Source: Rhizobium mesosinicum
GTDB lineage: Bacteria; Pseudomonadota; Alphaproteobacteria; Rhizobiales; Rhizobiaceae
DNA: 64,000 nt
Direction: 5' to 3'
Assembly (NCBI RefSeq): GCF_019511345.1
Contig: NZ_JAEUAK010000002.1
Coordinates: forward strand, 62,001 to 126,000
The translations under genes and the position numbers were made by a program. Positions 1 through 9,878 of the stretch are shown here, piece after piece (within the stretch, counting starts at the first letter, position 1; each line of letters opens with the position of its first letter). The notes below the pieces were generated by a model. It worked only from the letters and a program-made list of their open reading frames with translations, made no database searches and was not told the DNA's origin.

Positions 1-219
1 CGCATCGTCGGCTGGCTGCTTGCCGGCTTCTGTGTCTTCACGGCCGTCGTCTTCCATCTGCCCTACGCAAGTGGTGCGGAACTCGTGAATATCCTCAACC
101 AGATCATGGTCATGAAGAACATCACGCTGGCCGGCGCGTACATCCTGCTCGCCACCGTCGGTGCCGGCGCCTATTCGATCGACGCACGCCGCGGTCTGCA
201 GGCCGTCGCTGCCCGCTAA
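1..219 (+). CDS. C-terminal end of a small integral membrane protein (possibly DoxX family), 5' truncated
   Basis: Frame 1 is open from the first base to a TAA at 217-219 and encodes the last 72 residues of a protein that begins outside the window. Two hydrophobic segments are visible, roughly residues 5-20 (IVGWLLAGFCVFTAVVFH) and 40-58 (LAGAYILLATVGAGAYSID), joined by a short loop. The LAGAYILLA segment and the final short polar tail are reminiscent of DoxX-family quinol/redox membrane proteins, but too little is present to be sure of the family. A strong hairpin follows at once, so this is probably the end of its transcript. Confidence 0.55.
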   Translation, partial: RIVGWLLAGFCVFTAVVFHLPYASGAELVNILNQIMVMKNITLAGAYILLATVGAGAYSIDARRGLQAVAAR

Positions 220-236
220 TTTCATCTCCTCCCAAA

Positions 237-276
237 CATGCAAAACCCGCCGTCTTCCGACGGCGGGTTTTGCATG
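237..276. terminator. Perfect 18-bp-arm hairpin, bidirectional terminator
   Basis: The arms 237-254 and 259-276 are perfect reverse complements around a TTCC loop, with A/T runs (AAAA/TTTT) inside both arms. It sits between the plus-strand gene ending at 219 and hisG, which ends on the minus strand at 291, so it can terminate both convergent transcripts. Confidence 0.85.
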
Positions 277-290
277 TCCAGTAATACGAT

Positions 291-986
291 TCAGAGAACC
301 GAGCGGACAGCCTCGATAATCGCCGCCACGGCGGGCATATCAGCATGGGCGTCCTTGCGGGCGCGCACCAAGCAGGCTTCCGAATGCAGGATGACGCCAT
401 CGGAGAGCACCTTGAGGTGGTTGGCGCGCAGGGTGGAGCCTGTCGAGGTAATATCGACGATAATATCGGCCGAACCAGAAGCGGGCGCTCCCTCCGTGGC
501 GCCGAGGCTTTCGACGATGCGGTACAGTTGAATGCCGTGCTGACTGGAAAAGAACTGCTGCGTCAGGCGCCAATATTTCGTGGCGATCGCCAGCCGGCGG
601 CCATGACGGGCGCGGAAATCGGCGGCGACATCCACCAGATCGGCCATGGTATCGACATCCAGCCAGATTTCCGGCACGGCGACGACGACATCGGCGTGGC
701 CGAAGCCGAGCCGGGCGCAGAATTCGACCCGCTTGTCGGCTTCCGCCAGGCCTTCGCGCACGAGGTCTTCGCCGGTGACGCCGAAATCGATCGAGCCATT
801 ACCGAGTTCGCGGGAAATTTCCGAGGCCGAGAGGAAGGCGATCTCCACATCGTCCCAACCTTCGACGCGGCCGCGATAGGAGCGCTCGTTGCCGACGGCA
901 TGGATTTTCAGGCCGGCGCGCTCGAAGATTGCTGAGCAATCGTCCTTCATGCGGCCCTTGGAAGGAAGCGCAATGGTGATCGTCAT
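291..986 (-). CDS. hisG: ATP phosphoribosyltransferase catalytic subunit, short form (HisG-S)
   Basis: This is the first enzyme of histidine synthesis, condensing ATP and PRPP to phosphoribosyl-ATP in the cytosol. The 231-aa protein has the start [16 protein letters not shown], the central DFGVTGEDL segment and the C-terminal PRPP-binding segment [18 protein letters not shown]. It lacks the C-terminal regulatory domain of long HisG, as expected for the short form, which works as a hetero-octamer with HisZ. It overlaps the upstream hisZ by 4 bp (983-986, ATGA), so the two are probably translationally coupled. hisZ-hisG is the usual alphaproteobacterial pair. Confidence 0.96.
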   Translation of the reverse strand: MTITIALPSKGRMKDDCSAIFERAGLKIHAVGNERSYRGRVEGWDDVEIAFLSASEISRELGNGSIDFGVTGEDLVREGLAEADKRVEFCARLGFGHADVVVAVPEIWLDVDTMADLVDVAADFRARHGRRLAIATKYWRLTQQFFSSQHGIQLYRIVESLGATEGAPASGSADIIVDITSTGSTLRANHLKVLSDGVILHSEACLVRARKDAHADMPAVAAIIEAVRSVL

Positions 987-2104
987 GCGGCTGCCCTTTC
1001 GGTTTCGATACGGTCAAGCCAGAGCGAGAAGCCGACGGCGGGAATGCGGTCCTTGGCGCCGAGGAAGGTCATCAGTTTGTCAAAACGGCCGCCACCGGCC
1101 AGAACCGCAGAGGAGCCTTCAACCATCACCTCGAAGACGAGGCCGGTATAATAATCGAGTGGGCGACCGAAGGCAGCGCGGTATTCGATGAGGGAAAGAT
1201 CGACACCGGCATTGGAGAGCGCCGCCACGCGGCCGTCGAAACGCGCCAGCGCATTGCCAAGCTTCAGTCCGGCCGCGTCGGCGAAATGCGAAAGAGCCGC
1301 GGAAGCATTGACGAGCGGCATGTTGAGCGAGAGGAACTGCTCCAGCACGTGGAAAGCGGCGTCATCCAGCCGGGTCTCGGAGAGGACGAGCTTTTCCTTG
1401 AGCCGCCGGGCAATTTCCTGCGGCGAGCGACTGGCATTGGTGGAATAGCCGGTCGCCTGCATCGTCTCGTCGATATAGGCAATCAGCGCCGTCTCGTCGT
1501 CCTGGCCGACGAGGCCAGCGACCTTGTCGTCTAGGCCGGTCACGAATTGCGGGCTGACGAGGCTTGCGAGCAGGCTCTCCAGCTGGACCATGTTTCCGAA
1601 GGCGTGGATCAGCCGCTTCTGCCAGCCGAGCGGCAGGCCGAGCGCCTGCACGACGGCCTCGAACACGGCCTGATCGCCGATCGTGACAGAGAGATGTCGG
1701 CCGGGCAGCAGGCATGAAAGTATGCCGACCGCATCGCCGATCGCGCGGGCATCGGCGCTGGCGAGATCGATATCGCCCAAGTCTTCGATGCCGGCCTGAT
1801 AGAATTCGTTGCTGCCGTCACGGCGCTGGCGAAAGACTTCGCCGAGATAGGAGTAACGCTTCGGCGTGCCCGTCGCGCTCTCGATATGACGCAGGCAGAC
1901 GGGAATGGTGAATTCCGGGCGCAGGCAGAGGCTGGCGCCGGTTTCGCTCTCCGTCATGAAGATGCGCCTGCGAAGATCCTCGCCGGCGATATCCAGAAAG
2001 GGTTCGGCAGGCTGGATGACCGGTGTGTCTATCCGCTCGGCCTTGCGGGCGGCGAATTCGTCGAGCAATTCGCCGGAGAAGTTCGGGAGGTTGATCAGAG
2101 GCAT
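983..2104 (-). CDS. hisZ: ATP phosphoribosyltransferase regulatory subunit
   Basis: HisZ is a histidyl-tRNA synthetase paralogue without aminoacylation activity that activates short HisG and mediates histidine feedback. The 373-aa protein keeps class II synthetase-like blocks: [14 protein letters not shown] near the N-terminus, [15 protein letters not shown] (motif 2-like), [13 protein letters not shown], and a C-terminal [13 protein letters not shown] glycine-rich block. The ATG at 2104 was chosen because AGGAG lies about 8 nt upstream. A longer frame to 2182 runs into a palindromic repeat and would add a non-conserved peptide. Its stop overlaps the hisG start. Confidence 0.93.
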   Translation of the reverse strand: MPLINLPNFSGELLDEFAARKAERIDTPVIQPAEPFLDIAGEDLRRRIFMTESETGASLCLRPEFTIPVCLRHIESATGTPKRYSYLGEVFRQRRDGSNEFYQAGIEDLGDIDLASADARAIGDAVGILSCLLPGRHLSVTIGDQAVFEAVVQALGLPLGWQKRLIHAFGNMVQLESLLASLVSPQFVTGLDDKVAGLVGQDDETALIAYIDETMQATGYSTNASRSPQEIARRLKEKLVLSETRLDDAAFHVLEQFLSLNMPLVNASAALSHFADAAGLKLGNALARFDGRVAALSNAGVDLSLIEYRAAFGRPLDYYTGLVFEVMVEGSSAVLAGGGRFDKLMTFLGAKDRIPAVGFSLWLDRIETERAAA

Positions 2105-2123
2105 CGTTGTGCTCCTGGGTAAA

Positions 2124-2280
2124 GTCCCCTCCCCAACCCCTCCCCACAGGTGGGAGGGGCTAACTTGGAGCGCTCGCCCCACGACATCAGATTCGTTGAA
2201 GCGGAGGCAAACGTCGCCCTTGGCAGGCCAGTGCCGCAGTGAGCCCCTCCCCCTTGTGGGGAGGGGTTGGGGAGGGGTCT
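2124..2280. repeat. Long inverted repeat of C-rich/G-rich palindromic units between hisS and hisZ
   Basis: The left arm (about 2124-2162) and right arm (about 2242-2280) are near-perfect reverse complements made of CCCCTCCCCAACCCCTCCCC and its complement, about 80 bp apart. Each arm also contains a small hairpin of its own. The right arm abuts the hisS stop codon. This is typical of rhizobial palindromic intergenic elements. It may act as a transcript-processing or attenuation structure between hisS and hisZG. Confidence 0.75.
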
Positions 2281-3802
2281 ACTGCGCATTCGCAGCCCTC
2301 TTCCGGTCCTCCGCCTGGGCAGCGAGGATTTCCCTCACTTTGGCGACGAGATCGGCTTCCGCAACGGTCTCCTGCGCCACGCGCGCTTCGCGCCAGGTCG
2401 TGTTGTCCTCGATCTCGCCCGAGAGGCGCTTGCCTTCGATCAGATCCTTGATCTGGACGACGCCCTCAGCGCGCTCATCGCCACCCTGGATGATGGCGAT
2501 CGGGCAGCCGCGGCGGTCGGCATATTTGAGCTGATTGCCGAACTTCTTCCAATTGCCCTGAAACATTTCAGCGCGGATGCCGGCTGCGCGAAGCTCCTGC
2601 GTGAAACGCTGGTAGCGGCCCATGGCCCCGACATCGCCTTCCATGACGGTGACCAGCACCGGCTCGATAATGTCCTGCTGGCCGAGCTTGCCGAGATTCT
2701 TCAGCGCGGTCATCAGGCGCGAGACGCCGATGGAAAAGCCGGTTGCCGGAACCGGCTGGCCCATGAAACGGGAAACGAGACCATCATAACGGCCACCGCC
2801 GCCGACGGAACCGAAGACGACCTTCTCGCCCTTTTCGTTGGTGACGTCGAAGAGCAGCTCGGCCTCATAGACCGGGCCAGTATAATATTCGAGGCCGCGC
2901 ACGACAGAAGGATCGATCTTGATGCGATCGGACTGGTAGCCGGCGCTGGTGACGAGCGCGCCGATGAAATTCAGCTCCTCGACGCCTTCGACGCCCTTCT
3001 CCGTGCCGGCGACCAGTTCGGCGAGCTGGGCAGCACTTTCAGCATAATCCTTGATGCCGACGAAGAAGAGAACCTTCTCAATCTGGCTCTGGTCGAGGCC
3101 GGCGCCCTTGGTGAAATCGCCTGACTCATCCTTGCGGCCGGGGCCGAGCAGCAGGGCCACACCTTCGGGACCGAACTTGTCGAGCTTGTCGATGGCGCGC
3201 AATACGTTGAGGCGCTGGCCAGCCTTGTCGTCGCCGCCAAGGCCGATCGCCTCAAGCACGCCGTCCAGAACCTTGCGGTTGTTGACGCGGATGACATAGT
3301 CGCCGCGCTTGATACCGAGCGCTTCCAGCGTATCGGCCATCATCATACACATTTCGGCATCGGCCTGAACGCCCGGTGCACCGACGGTGTCGGCATCGAA
3401 TTGCATGAACTGGCGGAAGCGGCCCGGACCCGGCTTCTCGTTGCGGAAGACGTAGCCGGCGCGATAGGTGCGGTAGGGAAGCTGGATTTCGTTGAAATTT
3501 TCGGCGACATGGCGGGCGAGCGGCGCCGTCAGGTCGTAACGCAGCGACATCCACTGCTCGTCATCATCCTGCAGCGAAAAGACGCCCTCGTTGGGGCGGT
3601 CGCTGTCCGGCAGGAACTTGCCGAGCGCATCGGTATATTCGAGCAGCGGCGTTTCCACCGGATCGAAACCATAATGCTCGTAGACCTCGCGGATCTTCGC
3701 AGTCATTTCGTTGACGGCGCGGAGATCGGCTGCGGAGCGGTCGACGAAGCCGCGCGGAAGGCGGGCCTTGAGCTTTTGCGGTTTCTTCTGCTTGTCGTTC
3801 AT
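2279..3802 (-). CDS. hisS: Histidine--tRNA ligase
   Basis: Class II aminoacyl-tRNA synthetase that charges tRNA-His. The 507-aa protein shows [15 protein letters not shown] at the start, motif 2-like [15 protein letters not shown] and [20 protein letters not shown], the histidine-specific block [17 protein letters not shown] ([17 protein letters not shown]), a [15 protein letters not shown] motif 3 segment and a C-terminal anticodon-binding domain (about residues 400-507). The ATG at 3802 begins [10 protein letters not shown]; a longer frame to 3871 carries no conserved residues. It lies upstream of hisZG on the same strand, so the histidine synthetase and biosynthetic genes may share a transcript across the palindromic repeat. 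Confidence 0.95.
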   Translation of the reverse strand: MNDKQKKPQKLKARLPRGFVDRSAADLRAVNEMTAKIREVYEHYGFDPVETPLLEYTDALGKFLPDSDRPNEGVFSLQDDDEQWMSLRYDLTAPLARHVAENFNEIQLPYRTYRAGYVFRNEKPGPGRFRQFMQFDADTVGAPGVQADAEMCMMMADTLEALGIKRGDYVIRVNNRKVLDGVLEAIGLGGDDKAGQRLNVLRAIDKLDKFGPEGVALLLGPGRKDESGDFTKGAGLDQSQIEKVLFFVGIKDYAESAAQLAELVAGTEKGVEGVEELNFIGALVTSAGYQSDRIKIDPSVVRGLEYYTGPVYEAELLFDVTNEKGEKVVFGSVGGGGRYDGLVSRFMGQPVPATGFSIGVSRLMTALKNLGKLGQQDIIEPVLVTVMEGDVGAMGRYQRFTQELRAAGIRAEMFQGNWKKFGNQLKYADRRGCPIAIIQGGDERAEGVVQIKDLIEGKRLSGEIEDNTTWREARVAQETVAEADLVAKVREILAAQAEDRKRAANAQ

Positions 3803-3936
3803 TTCGGGGGATTTCCACATATGTGACAGTGGCGGTTTCCTAGCGGATTGGGCGGGGAGCGGCAAGGGCAAGGGCCTTGATCTTGCGCCCGGAATCGATG
3901 GATCGATGCGGAAAGACCAGTCGTCAGGATATCGCC

Positions 3937-4695
3937 ATGATCGCGGAAGCGCTTCAGTATCTCGCCACAGCAGCGCTTACCGGCAGCGCGCACCGCCGCT
4001 TCGTGGGCTCTTCAGTCAATCTCTGGTCGCGCGCCGGCCGCTGCAGCCGGCATTGGGCAACCCATGAGGCCAACAGCAAGGAGGCCATTCGCGCTGCGAT
4101 ATCAGGCCTCTCGCAACGGCGAACGGCTGTCGTGCTAGGCTCCGGATTGCTCCGGGACGTGCCGATCGAGCAGCTGGCGAGGAGCTTCGATACGGTGGTG
4201 CTCGTCGACCTCGTCCATCTGGCATCGGTACGCCTGCGGCTGAAGGGCAAACGCTATCGGAATGTGCGGCTGATCGAACGTGATCTCTCGGGCTATGACG
4301 ACCTGGCGGCGGGGCGAGAGCCGGAGCCGCTCGGCTTCCTGCGCAGCGTGCCCTATCTCGATTTCGCCGTATCCGCCAACCTGCTCTCACAGATCGGCCG
4401 GGGCGTCAAACGGCGGTATGAGGCGGAAGCCTCCTCGAACATGCCCGCAGATACTGTGGAGCGTCTCATCGCGGCCCATATTCAGGGGCTGACAGACCTG
4501 CCCTGCCGGACCTGTCTGGTGACCGATATCTCCTACGCCGTCATTGATCGCACCGGCAAGGTGCATGAGGAAGCCGACCTGCTGCACGGTGTTAAGCCAC
4601 CTGACGTGAAAGCTGGCTGGGACTGGCCCGTCGCGCCATTCGGTGAGGAAAGCCGCGACTACCAGATACTGCACAAGGTCATTGCGGCCTGTTGA
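3937..4695 (+). CDS. Conserved hypothetical protein with a Rossmann-like N-terminal half
   Basis: A 252-aa protein I do not recognise by name. Residues 60-100 contain [15 protein letters not shown] followed by [12 protein letters not shown]. This resembles the glycine-rich loop and acidic end of strand 2 in SAM- or nucleotide-binding Rossmann folds. A conserved-looking [16 protein letters not shown] segment lies near residue 150. There is no signal peptide. The ATG at 3937 ([14 protein letters not shown]) was chosen; an upstream start at 3877 adds 20 low-complexity residues. It is divergent from hisS. Methyltransferase activity is only an inference from the loop motif. Confidence 0.7.
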   Translation: MIAEALQYLATAALTGSAHRRFVGSSVNLWSRAGRCSRHWATHEANSKEAIRAAISGLSQRRTAVVLGSGLLRDVPIEQLARSFDTVVLVDLVHLASVRLRLKGKRYRNVRLIERDLSGYDDLAAGREPEPLGFLRSVPYLDFAVSANLLSQIGRGVKRRYEAEASSNMPADTVERLIAAHIQGLTDLPCRTCLVTDISYAVIDRTGKVHEEADLLHGVKPPDVKAGWDWPVAPFGEESRDYQILHKVIAAC

Positions 4696-4736
4696 GGTCC
4701 TTGGCTTTTCGCCTGCACCTGCCTATGTTTTTCCCC

Positions 4737-5120
4737 ATGCGTGCTTTCGCCCTCATGACGATGTTCTTCGGCTGGCTCGTTTACAGCACCATGTCCGCAT
4801 GGGCAGGTTGCCCTACCTGCGCGTCGATGGATATGGCAGTTCAGGCCGAAGCCGGCGCGGCGCATATCCACACCGATGGCATGGATATGGGCAGCATGAT
4901 GTCGAGGCACGGCACGGCCACCAAAAACAATTCCGCCAAAGATCCTTGCGCCACGGGTGCCGCCCATATGCCACTCTGCGCCGCCTGCATGGTGGTACCG
5001 CCGGCCGATTTCATTGCCGGTGGCGGCAAGGCGGTTTTTGCATATCCGGCTCCGGCGCCCGACAGGGCATTGAGGGACAACAGGCCCGCACCGCAGGCGC
5101 CGCCTCCCCGCTTCGTCTGA
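4737..5120 (+). CDS. Small secreted Met/His/Cys-rich protein of unknown function
   Basis: The 127-aa product has an N-terminal hydrophobic segment (residues 1-20, AFALMTMFFGWLVYS) that looks like a signal sequence. It is followed by CPTCASMDMAV, repeated M-x-M and H residues (HIHTDGMDMGSMMSRHG) and a second cysteine pair (PLCAAC). Met/His/Cys richness is common in periplasmic copper-handling proteins. The DUF305 gene 70 bp downstream is also methionine- and histidine-rich, so a shared metal role is plausible but unproven. ATG 4725 or 4737 could be used. The TTG at 4692 overlaps the previous stop. Confidence 0.6.
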   Translation: MRAFALMTMFFGWLVYSTMSAWAGCPTCASMDMAVQAEAGAAHIHTDGMDMGSMMSRHGTATKNNSAKDPCATGAAHMPLCAACMVVPPADFIAGGGKAVFAYPAPAPDRALRDNRPAPQAPPPRFV

Positions 5121-5190
5121 CCAACATTTTGCAGAACGGCAGCGGTTCGCTGCCATCGGAACCTATTGTCAGACAGAGGAAGGAATACTC

Positions 5191-5550
5191 GTGTCTCTGA
5201 AAATTATCCCCCTTTCCGTACTCGTCACCCTCGCTGCACCGGCCTTTGCCGAGGATATGTCGACGATGGACATGTCCAAGCACATGGGCGGCCATGGTCC
5301 GTCCAGCCAGGCCTTCACAGAGGCCAACGACAGGATGCACAAGGACATGATGATCGAACTGAGCGGCGATACCGACGTGGATTTTGTCCGCAGCATGATC
5401 CCGCACCATCAGGGCGCAATCGATATGGCGAAGATCGAGCTGCAATATGGAAAGGATCCCGAGATCCGCAAGCTAGCCGAAGGCGTCATCAAGGCACAGG
5501 AGGCGGAAATCGCCGAAATGAATGCCTGGCTGAAGAAGCACCCGAAGTAA
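5191..5550 (+). CDS. Periplasmic DUF305 family protein
   Basis: A 119-aa protein with a signal peptide (residues 1-20, cleavage after APAFA) and then a Met/His-rich stretch (EDMSTMDMSKHMGGHG). The DUF305 core follows, with DFVRSMIPHHQGAIDMAKIEL, the family hallmark MIPHHxGA. DUF305 proteins are often found with copper resistance genes and belong to the ferritin-like helical class. The actual ligand here is inferred. The start is GTG at 5191 with AGAGGAAGGA just upstream. It lies downstream of another Met/His-rich secreted protein. Confidence 0.88.
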   Translation: MSLKIIPLSVLVTLAAPAFAEDMSTMDMSKHMGGHGPSSQAFTEANDRMHKDMMIELSGDTDVDFVRSMIPHHQGAIDMAKIELQYGKDPEIRKLAEGVIKAQEAEIAEMNAWLKKHPK

Positions 5551-5561
5551 GCCGTGGAATG

Positions 5562-5594
5562 CGAAGGCCGCCGTCGGAAGCGGCGGCCCTTTTG
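5562..5594 (+). terminator. Rho-independent terminator after the DUF305 gene
   Basis: GGCCGCCG and CGGCGGCC arms around a short loop are followed by CCTTTTGTT, 15-40 bp after the DUF305 stop. Confidence 0.8.
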
Positions 5595-5610
5595 TTCCGG
5601 CCTGTTTTAA

Positions 5611-6660
5611 TTAGGCCTTGGGCTCGAAATCGACCGGGCGGCGGCCGGCAGCCTGACGGGCAAGCATCCAGCCCGGATATTCCGGAGCAAGAGCGCTGAC
5701 CTCATCGAGTCTCTTGATCTCCTCGGCATCGAGCTTCAGCTTGACGGCGGCGATGTTCTGGTCGAGCTGGTCGACACGCTTGGCGCCGATGATCACGGTC
5801 GTTACGAAAGGCTTGGCAAGGATATAGGCAAGCGCGACAGTGGCGACGCTCACGCCATGCTTTTCGGCGATTTCGCGCATGACGGCGACACAGGCCCAGG
5901 CCCGGTCCTTGTCGACAGGCGGGAAATCGAAATTGGCGCGGCGTCCCTCGCCATTGCCCGGTGCGCCCGGACCATATTTTCCGGAGAGCAGGCCGCCGGC
6001 GAGCGGCGACCAGACCATGAGGCCGAGCTTTTCTTCCTGCAGCAATGGCACGATATCGCGTTCGAGGTCGCGGCCCGCAATCGAATAATAGGCCTGGACG
6101 GTCTCGAAACGCGCATAATCCTTGCGCTCGGAAATGCCGAGCGCCTTGGCAATGCGCCAAGCCTGCCAGTTGGAAACGCCGACGTAACGCACCAGGCCGC
6201 GGGAAACGAGATCGTCGAGGGCGCGCAGCGTCTCGTCGATCGGGGTAACCGGATCGGTGGCATGGATCTGGTAGAGATCGATATGATCCGTCTGCAGGCG
6301 CTTCAGGCTCGCTTCGACCGAATCCATGATATGGCCGCGCGAGGCGCCGCGATCGTTCGGCCTGTCGCCCATGACGCCATAGACCTTGGTGGCGATGACG
6401 ACATCCTTGCGCGGAACACCGATGTTCTTCAGTGCCTGGCCGAGCAGCCGCTCGGATTCACCGAAGGAATAGACATCAGCGGTATCGATGAAATTGACGC
6501 CTGCATCCAGCGAGCGCTGGACGATCTCATCGGCCGCCTTCTGGTCGACATCGGCGATGGCGCCCCAGGGGGTACCTTCCTTGGCTTCACCGAAAGTCAT
6601 GGTGCCAAGGCAGATTTCAGAGACGAAAAGTCCGGTATTTCCGAGTTGATTGTAACGCAT
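5611..6660 (-). CDS. Aldo/keto reductase
   Basis: NADPH-dependent oxidoreductase of the AKR superfamily, 349 aa, TIM-barrel. Visible family blocks are MRYNQLGNTGLFVSEICLG at the N-terminus, FIDTADVYSFGESE with the catalytic Tyr, VVIATKVYG with the Lys, and DHIDLYQIHATDPVTPIDET with the His. A C-terminal cofactor segment (VTTVIIGAKRVDQLDQN) is also present. It most resembles the YajO/Tas-like bacterial AKRs; the substrate is unknown. ATG 6660 was chosen because it starts the conserved LGNTGL motif and has AAGGGAA upstream. It is divergent from the HAD gene at 6901. Confidence 0.92.
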   Translation of the reverse strand: MRYNQLGNTGLFVSEICLGTMTFGEAKEGTPWGAIADVDQKAADEIVQRSLDAGVNFIDTADVYSFGESERLLGQALKNIGVPRKDVVIATKVYGVMGDRPNDRGASRGHIMDSVEASLKRLQTDHIDLYQIHATDPVTPIDETLRALDDLVSRGLVRYVGVSNWQAWRIAKALGISERKDYARFETVQAYYSIAGRDLERDIVPLLQEEKLGLMVWSPLAGGLLSGKYGPGAPGNGEGRRANFDFPPVDKDRAWACVAVMREIAEKHGVSVATVALAYILAKPFVTTVIIGAKRVDQLDQNIAAVKLKLDAEEIKRLDEVSALAPEYPGWMLARQAAGRRPVDFEPKA

Positions 6661-6900
6661 GTCGAGAAATTCCCTTGTGTCTGCCGCAATAGGGGCTTGC
6701 GGACTGCTGAACTCTATTTTTTGATTATTGGCCTGCGCGTAACAGGCACAGCCGGAGCTGGCTGCAAGGTGAGGCAAATTTCATGTAGGTCGCGAGCCGC
6801 GTTTTTCAACGGAACCCGGTTCCGTGCAGAGCAGTGGAAGCGCCCTTGTCTCGACACAGGCCAGGAATAGATTGCCCGCCACATTTTAAGAGGTGCGCAT

Positions 6901-7605
6901 ATGACGGCCCGACCATTGACGACGATCGGCTTCGATGCCGACGACACGCTCTGGCAGAACGAACATTATTATCGGCTGACGGAAGAGCATTTTACCAAGC
7001 TTCTTGCCGATTTCGCCGATGGAGCAAAGATTTCCGAACGCCTTCTCGAGGCAGAGAAACGCAACCTTGCCCATTACGGTTTCGGCATCAAAGGCTTCAC
7101 GCTGTCGATGATCGAGACGGCGATCGAGATCACCGAAGGAAAGGTGCCGTCGAGCGTGATTGCCAAAATCCTCGATACTGGACGCGATCTTTTGTCCCAT
7201 CCTGTCGAGACCCTGCCGCATGTGCGCGAGACGCTTGAGACGCTTGCCGGGAAGTATCTGCTGGTGCTGATCACCAAGGGCGACCTTTTCGATCAGGAGC
7301 GCAAGCTCGCCCAATCCGGACTTGGCGACTTCTTCGATGCCGTCGAGATCGTTTCGGACAAGACGGCGGTCACCTACCGGCGCATCTTCTCCAAGGTTGG
7401 GGATGGTCCGGAGCGGGCGATGATGGTCGGCAATTCGCTGAAGTCCGATATCGTGCCGGCCATTGCCGCCGGCAGCTACGGCGTCTTTGTGCCGCATGAA
7501 CTGACCTGGGTCTTAGAGCGCGTCGAGGAGCCGAAGGATGCGCCGCGCTTCCGCAAGATCGTCCATCTCGGCGAACTTGGCGGGCTGATCGACGGGTTAC
7601 ATTAA
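6901..7605 (+). CDS. HAD-superfamily hydrolase (phosphatase-like)
   Basis: A 234-aa cytosolic hydrolase. HAD motif I is at residues 12-16 (DADDT, nucleophile Asp12 and acid/base Asp14), motif II is in LLVLITKGD (Thr), a Lys follows in EIVSDKTAVTY, and motif IV is near ERAMMVGNSLKSDIVPA. The helical cap between motifs I and II (about residues 20-100) indicates a subclass I (C1-cap) HAD such as phosphoglycolate phosphatase-like enzymes. The substrate is not evident. It ends 14 bp before a palindromic repeat shared with the convergent gene at 7669. Confidence 0.9.
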   Translation: MTARPLTTIGFDADDTLWQNEHYYRLTEEHFTKLLADFADGAKISERLLEAEKRNLAHYGFGIKGFTLSMIETAIEITEGKVPSSVIAKILDTGRDLLSHPVETLPHVRETLETLAGKYLLVLITKGDLFDQERKLAQSGLGDFFDAVEIVSDKTAVTYRRIFSKVGDGPERAMMVGNSLKSDIVPAIAAGSYGVFVPHELTWVLERVEEPKDAPRFRKIVHLGELGGLIDGLH

Positions 7606-7619
7606 GCTCGTTGTTCTCG

Positions 7620-7665
7620 CGCAATTCCGAACGCAAAACGGCTGCACACCTTTGCCGGAATTGCT
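7620..7665. repeat. Rhizobial palindromic intergenic repeat, copy 1
   Basis: A 46-bp element bounded by GCAATTCC and GGAATTGC with a C-rich/A-rich centre (GCAAAACGGCTGCACACC). The same element recurs at 11357, 19086, 19144, 19203, 42021, 43522 and, in degenerate form, 62490. It lies between two convergent genes. Confidence 0.88.
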
Positions 7666-7668
7666 GGC

Positions 7669-8150
7669 TTATTTCCGCTTCGGAAAGAGCGACGGCTGCT
7701 CCTGCTGGGCAGGTGCCGGTTGCGCCGGCTGGGGTGCTGCGGCAAGCGGTTCTATAAGAATACTATAGGGAGCACCCAGCCCGCGACGGGGAGAGACCTT
7801 GGAATAATAGGGACGCAGCAGCCAAGTGGCGTTTTCCTTGACCGTCGTCTCGTAGCTCGTGCCGTCCTCGTCGGTGCCGAAAAAAGCCTCATCATCGGGC
7901 TTCGACAGGTCGAAGATCGCGAGAAAAGCGAATTTGCTCTTCGTTTCGAAACTGATCTTCACGTGCTGGCCGGGTCGCACCGGCAGCGTATAGACATGGC
8001 TGTTGCCGAATTTGGTCCAGCCTTTCAGTTGCATGGTGACGGCCGGAAATTGCAGCTTTTCGAGCTTCTCGCCGGGATCGAGCTGCGGCGTCTGCGCAAG
8101 GGCAGCGGAGACGGAGAGCAAAAGAGCTGCGGCAACCGTGAGAGCCGATT

Positions 8151-8154
<4 letters not shown>
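7669..8154 (-). CDS. Secreted protein of unknown function
   Basis: A 161-aa protein with a clear signal peptide (residues 1-20, cleavage after SAALAQ), a compact middle region (about 30-130) and a Pro/Ala/Gln-rich tail ending PSLFPKRK. The middle region, with HVKISFETKSKFAFLAIFD and TWLLRPYYSK, suggests a beta-rich domain; the way this kind of sequence reads is similar to bacterial pre-peptidase-like beta sandwiches, but I cannot assign it. It overlaps the tag stop by 4 bp (8151-8154, ATGA), so it is translationally coupled to tag. Confidence 0.75.
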
Positions 8155-8780
<626 letters not shown>

Positions 8781-8989
8781 GTTTTTATCTCGTTTTCCCC
8801 TGCGAATCCGGCTTTACCATTTGCAAACCTTCTTTCCAAACCGAACGGTAACCCTGACGAAAAGTTTATCCGGCCGTTCGTCTTTTAATGAATCCACATT
8901 TACCATTCGCTGGCGGACGCGGTGGCAGCATGACCGGAGGCGGATAATTCCGCCAGCCCATTTTCGGTCATTTGTAGAGAGTTCGTCCG

Positions 8990-9742
8990 ATGATGAAACC
9001 CCTTGTTCTTGCCGCAGCCATGCTCGGTATTCTTTCCACGGCCGCCATTGCAGACGACCGCTACGCTACTCGTCCACCCGTAGTGCTGAGCCCCGATCTC
9101 ACCGCCCCCTGGATCAACCAGCTCGGCGGCGGCCGGGTTCGTCCCGTCGTCTACCAGCGGCCGGTCGTCTACCAGCAGCGCGGCCTTTTCCAGCAGCGCC
9201 GGACGTACATCCAGCGCGCGCCGCAGCCGGCACCGCAGACGGTTTCGGCCATCCGCCCGGGCGTTCCGGTCATCCGCGGGCAGGTCGAGCCGCAGTTCCT
9301 GCCGCAGCTCGTCGATTACGATACCAAGGAAAAGCCCGGCACTATTGTCATCGATACCAATAATCGCTTCCTCTATCTCGTGACGGATGGCGGCAAGGCG
9401 CGCCGCTATGGCGTAGGCGTCGGAAAACCCGGCTTCGAATGGGCGGGCGCCCACAAGATCACCCGCAAATCGGAGTGGCCGGATTGGACGCCGCCCTCGG
9501 AAATGGTGAGCCGCGAAGCCGCCAAGGGCCATTATCTTCCCGCCCGCATGGATGGCGGCCCGGAAAATCCGCTCGGAGCCCGCGCCATGTATCTCGGTTC
9601 CACGCTTTATCGCATTCATGGCACGAATGCGCCCTGGACGATCGGCAGCGCCGTCTCCTCCGGCTGTATCCGCATGCGCAACGAGGACGTGGTCGACCTT
9701 TACGATCGCGTCAATATCGGCACCCGCGTGATCGTGATGTAA
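8990..9742 (+). CDS. L,D-transpeptidase (YkuD domain), signal-peptide-bearing
   Basis: Periplasmic enzyme class that forms 3-3 peptidoglycan crosslinks or attaches proteins to the wall. The 250-aa protein has a signal peptide (1-20, cleavage after TAAIAD) and a Gln/Arg/Pro-rich linker (residues 45-90 with the repeated PVVYQ). A YkuD domain then runs from about 115 to 250, with the catalytic motif HGTNAPWTIG...SSGCIRM and nucleophile Cys226. It is paralogous to the next gene (9879), sharing KPGTIxxDTNNxFLYLV. The linker is the main difference between the two. Confidence 0.93.
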   Translation: MMKPLVLAAAMLGILSTAAIADDRYATRPPVVLSPDLTAPWINQLGGGRVRPVVYQRPVVYQQRGLFQQRRTYIQRAPQPAPQTVSAIRPGVPVIRGQVEPQFLPQLVDYDTKEKPGTIVIDTNNRFLYLVTDGGKARRYGVGVGKPGFEWAGAHKITRKSEWPDWTPPSEMVSREAAKGHYLPARMDGGPENPLGARAMYLGSTLYRIHGTNAPWTIGSAVSSGCIRMRNEDVVDLYDRVNIGTRVIVM

Positions 9743-9756
9743 AAGCTGAATAACGG

Positions 9757-9787
9757 CCAGCGGACGGCGAGAACAGCCGTCCGCTGG
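9757..9787 (+). terminator. Hairpin between the two L,D-transpeptidase genes
   Basis: Perfect 12-bp arms CCAGCGGACGGC (9757-9768) and its complement (9776-9787) surround a 7-nt loop, starting 15 bp after the first gene's stop. There is no clear U tract, so it may be an attenuator or mRNA-stabilising hairpin rather than a simple terminator. Confidence 0.6.
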
Positions 9788-9878
9788 ACAACAAAAACCG
9801 TCTCCCTCACCTCTCCGACTTGAAATTCAAACCGATTTGAATAGCCTCTACGCGGTCCTGAAGGAGAGGGTATCGAAA

